Assembly (NCBI RefSeq): GCF_015140235.1
Contig: NZ_AP023321.1
Span: 1,168,501 to 1,232,500 of the forward strand
Direction of reading: 5' to 3'
DNA: 64,000 bases
From: Solibaculum mannosilyticum
GTDB lineage: Bacteria > Bacillota > Clostridia > Oscillospirales > Acutalibacteraceae
Shown: piece after piece, positions 63,796 to 64,000 of the stretch
Numbering within the stretch: the stretch's first letter is position 1
How the letters are laid out: the number at the start of each line of letters is the position of its first letter
The notes under the pieces: generated by a model
Told to the model about the DNA's origin: nothing
Seen by the model: the letters and a program-made list of their open reading frames with translations, nothing else
Databases searched by the model: none
Made by a program: the position numbers and the translations under genes

Positions 63796-63981
63796 TTAGC
63801 TTAAATGGCTTAACAAGCGGTTGTAATGATCCAGATGTTTGGATGCGATCTGTTCACAGGAAGCCTTGATCTGCGGATCATTGGTCATACAGGCATAGCA
63901 TTTGTACTTCTTCACGAGAAGCTGTTCTTTACTGAGCTGATCTTCAATGGCCGACAGCTCTTTTGAGGTTAAATTGGGCAT
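63796..63981 (-). CDS. small CotF-operon protein (coat-associated, 61 aa)
   Basis: A 61-residue helical protein (NLTSKELSAIEDQLSKEQLL, KYKCYACMTNDPQIKASCEQ, KHLDHYNRLLSHL) of the type found upstream of CotF genes in Clostridia. The two-helix hairpin resembles ferritin-like or CotF half-bundles. Start ATG 63981. It is probably a coat or spore-surface component; not proven. Confidence 0.8.
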   Translation of the reverse strand: MPNLTSKELSAIEDQLSKEQLLVKKYKCYACMTNDPQIKASCEQIASKHLDHYNRLLSHLS

Positions 63982-64000
63982 GCATATACACTCCTTTGTT

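Overview
The window comes from a low-to-mid GC, spore-forming, anaerobic Firmicute of the Clostridia, probably a gut Oscillospirales/Ruminococcaceae-type organism. Support: spoIIR and CotF-type coat genes, a V/A-type ATPase operon, NAD-dependent ligase, acetate kinase, AGCS symporter, an Mrp/DUF134 pair, and many AGGAGG-type ribosome binding sites. The species cannot be named from this sequence.

Region 1 (1 to about 17.85 kb) is a GC-rich integrated mobile element of the Tn1549/serine-recombinase class, read almost entirely on the minus strand. It holds a large serine recombinase (cut by the left edge), a small plus-strand gene, tnpW, a DnaC-like loader, a RepA_N initiator, a Cys-rich VLP protein, relaxase, MobC, an oriT-like site, an HTH_16/sigma-like pair, VirD4 coupling protein, PcfB, ArdA, a cytosine methyltransferase with a second gene apparently nested in it, a DUF7768 protein and ParB. 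The expected conjugation-channel block (VirB6, VirB4, peptidase, topoisomerase, helicase) is absent. In its place, between a truncated Maff2 gene and the sigma-like gene, sits a resistance cargo: tet(W) with its complete two-stage attenuation leader, plus an AT-rich SAM methyltransferase. The element therefore looks like a deletion derivative that keeps DNA-processing and coupling functions but would need a channel supplied in trans.

Region 2 (about 17.9 to 64 kb) is chromosome. First comes an unrecognised two-gene operon (one gene sigma-like) next to the element junction. Then follow ligA, a PflX-type radical SAM gene, an alanine symporter, a DEDDh exonuclease, ppk1-mntP, a DUF1624 membrane protein, tex, pyrB with a PyrI-like zinc tail, a flavodoxin-like reductase, uvrA-uvrB, a calcium-type P-ATPase behind a tiny ORF and terminator, an AbrB/ATC-hydrolase pair, radC, pyrE, spoIIR, ispE, an Lrp/aminotransferase pair, a PHP phosphatase, a GNAT, Mrp with DUF134 and its large palindromic operator, DUF896, ACT plus UPF0210, a nine-gene V-type ATPase operon, DUF378, ackA, tmcAL and two coat-type genes. 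Most convergent gene pairs share a clear bidirectional terminator.

The most interesting leads are the frame-shifted gene nested in the methyltransferase, the missing transfer-channel block at the tet(W) insertion, the four identical-architecture palindromes placed just after stop codons inside the element, the 164-nt foldback upstream of the DUF7768 gene, the 21-residue Asp-rich mini-ORF before the P-ATPase, and the sigma-like gene pair beside the insertion site. No CRISPR array, rRNA or tRNA gene was seen.
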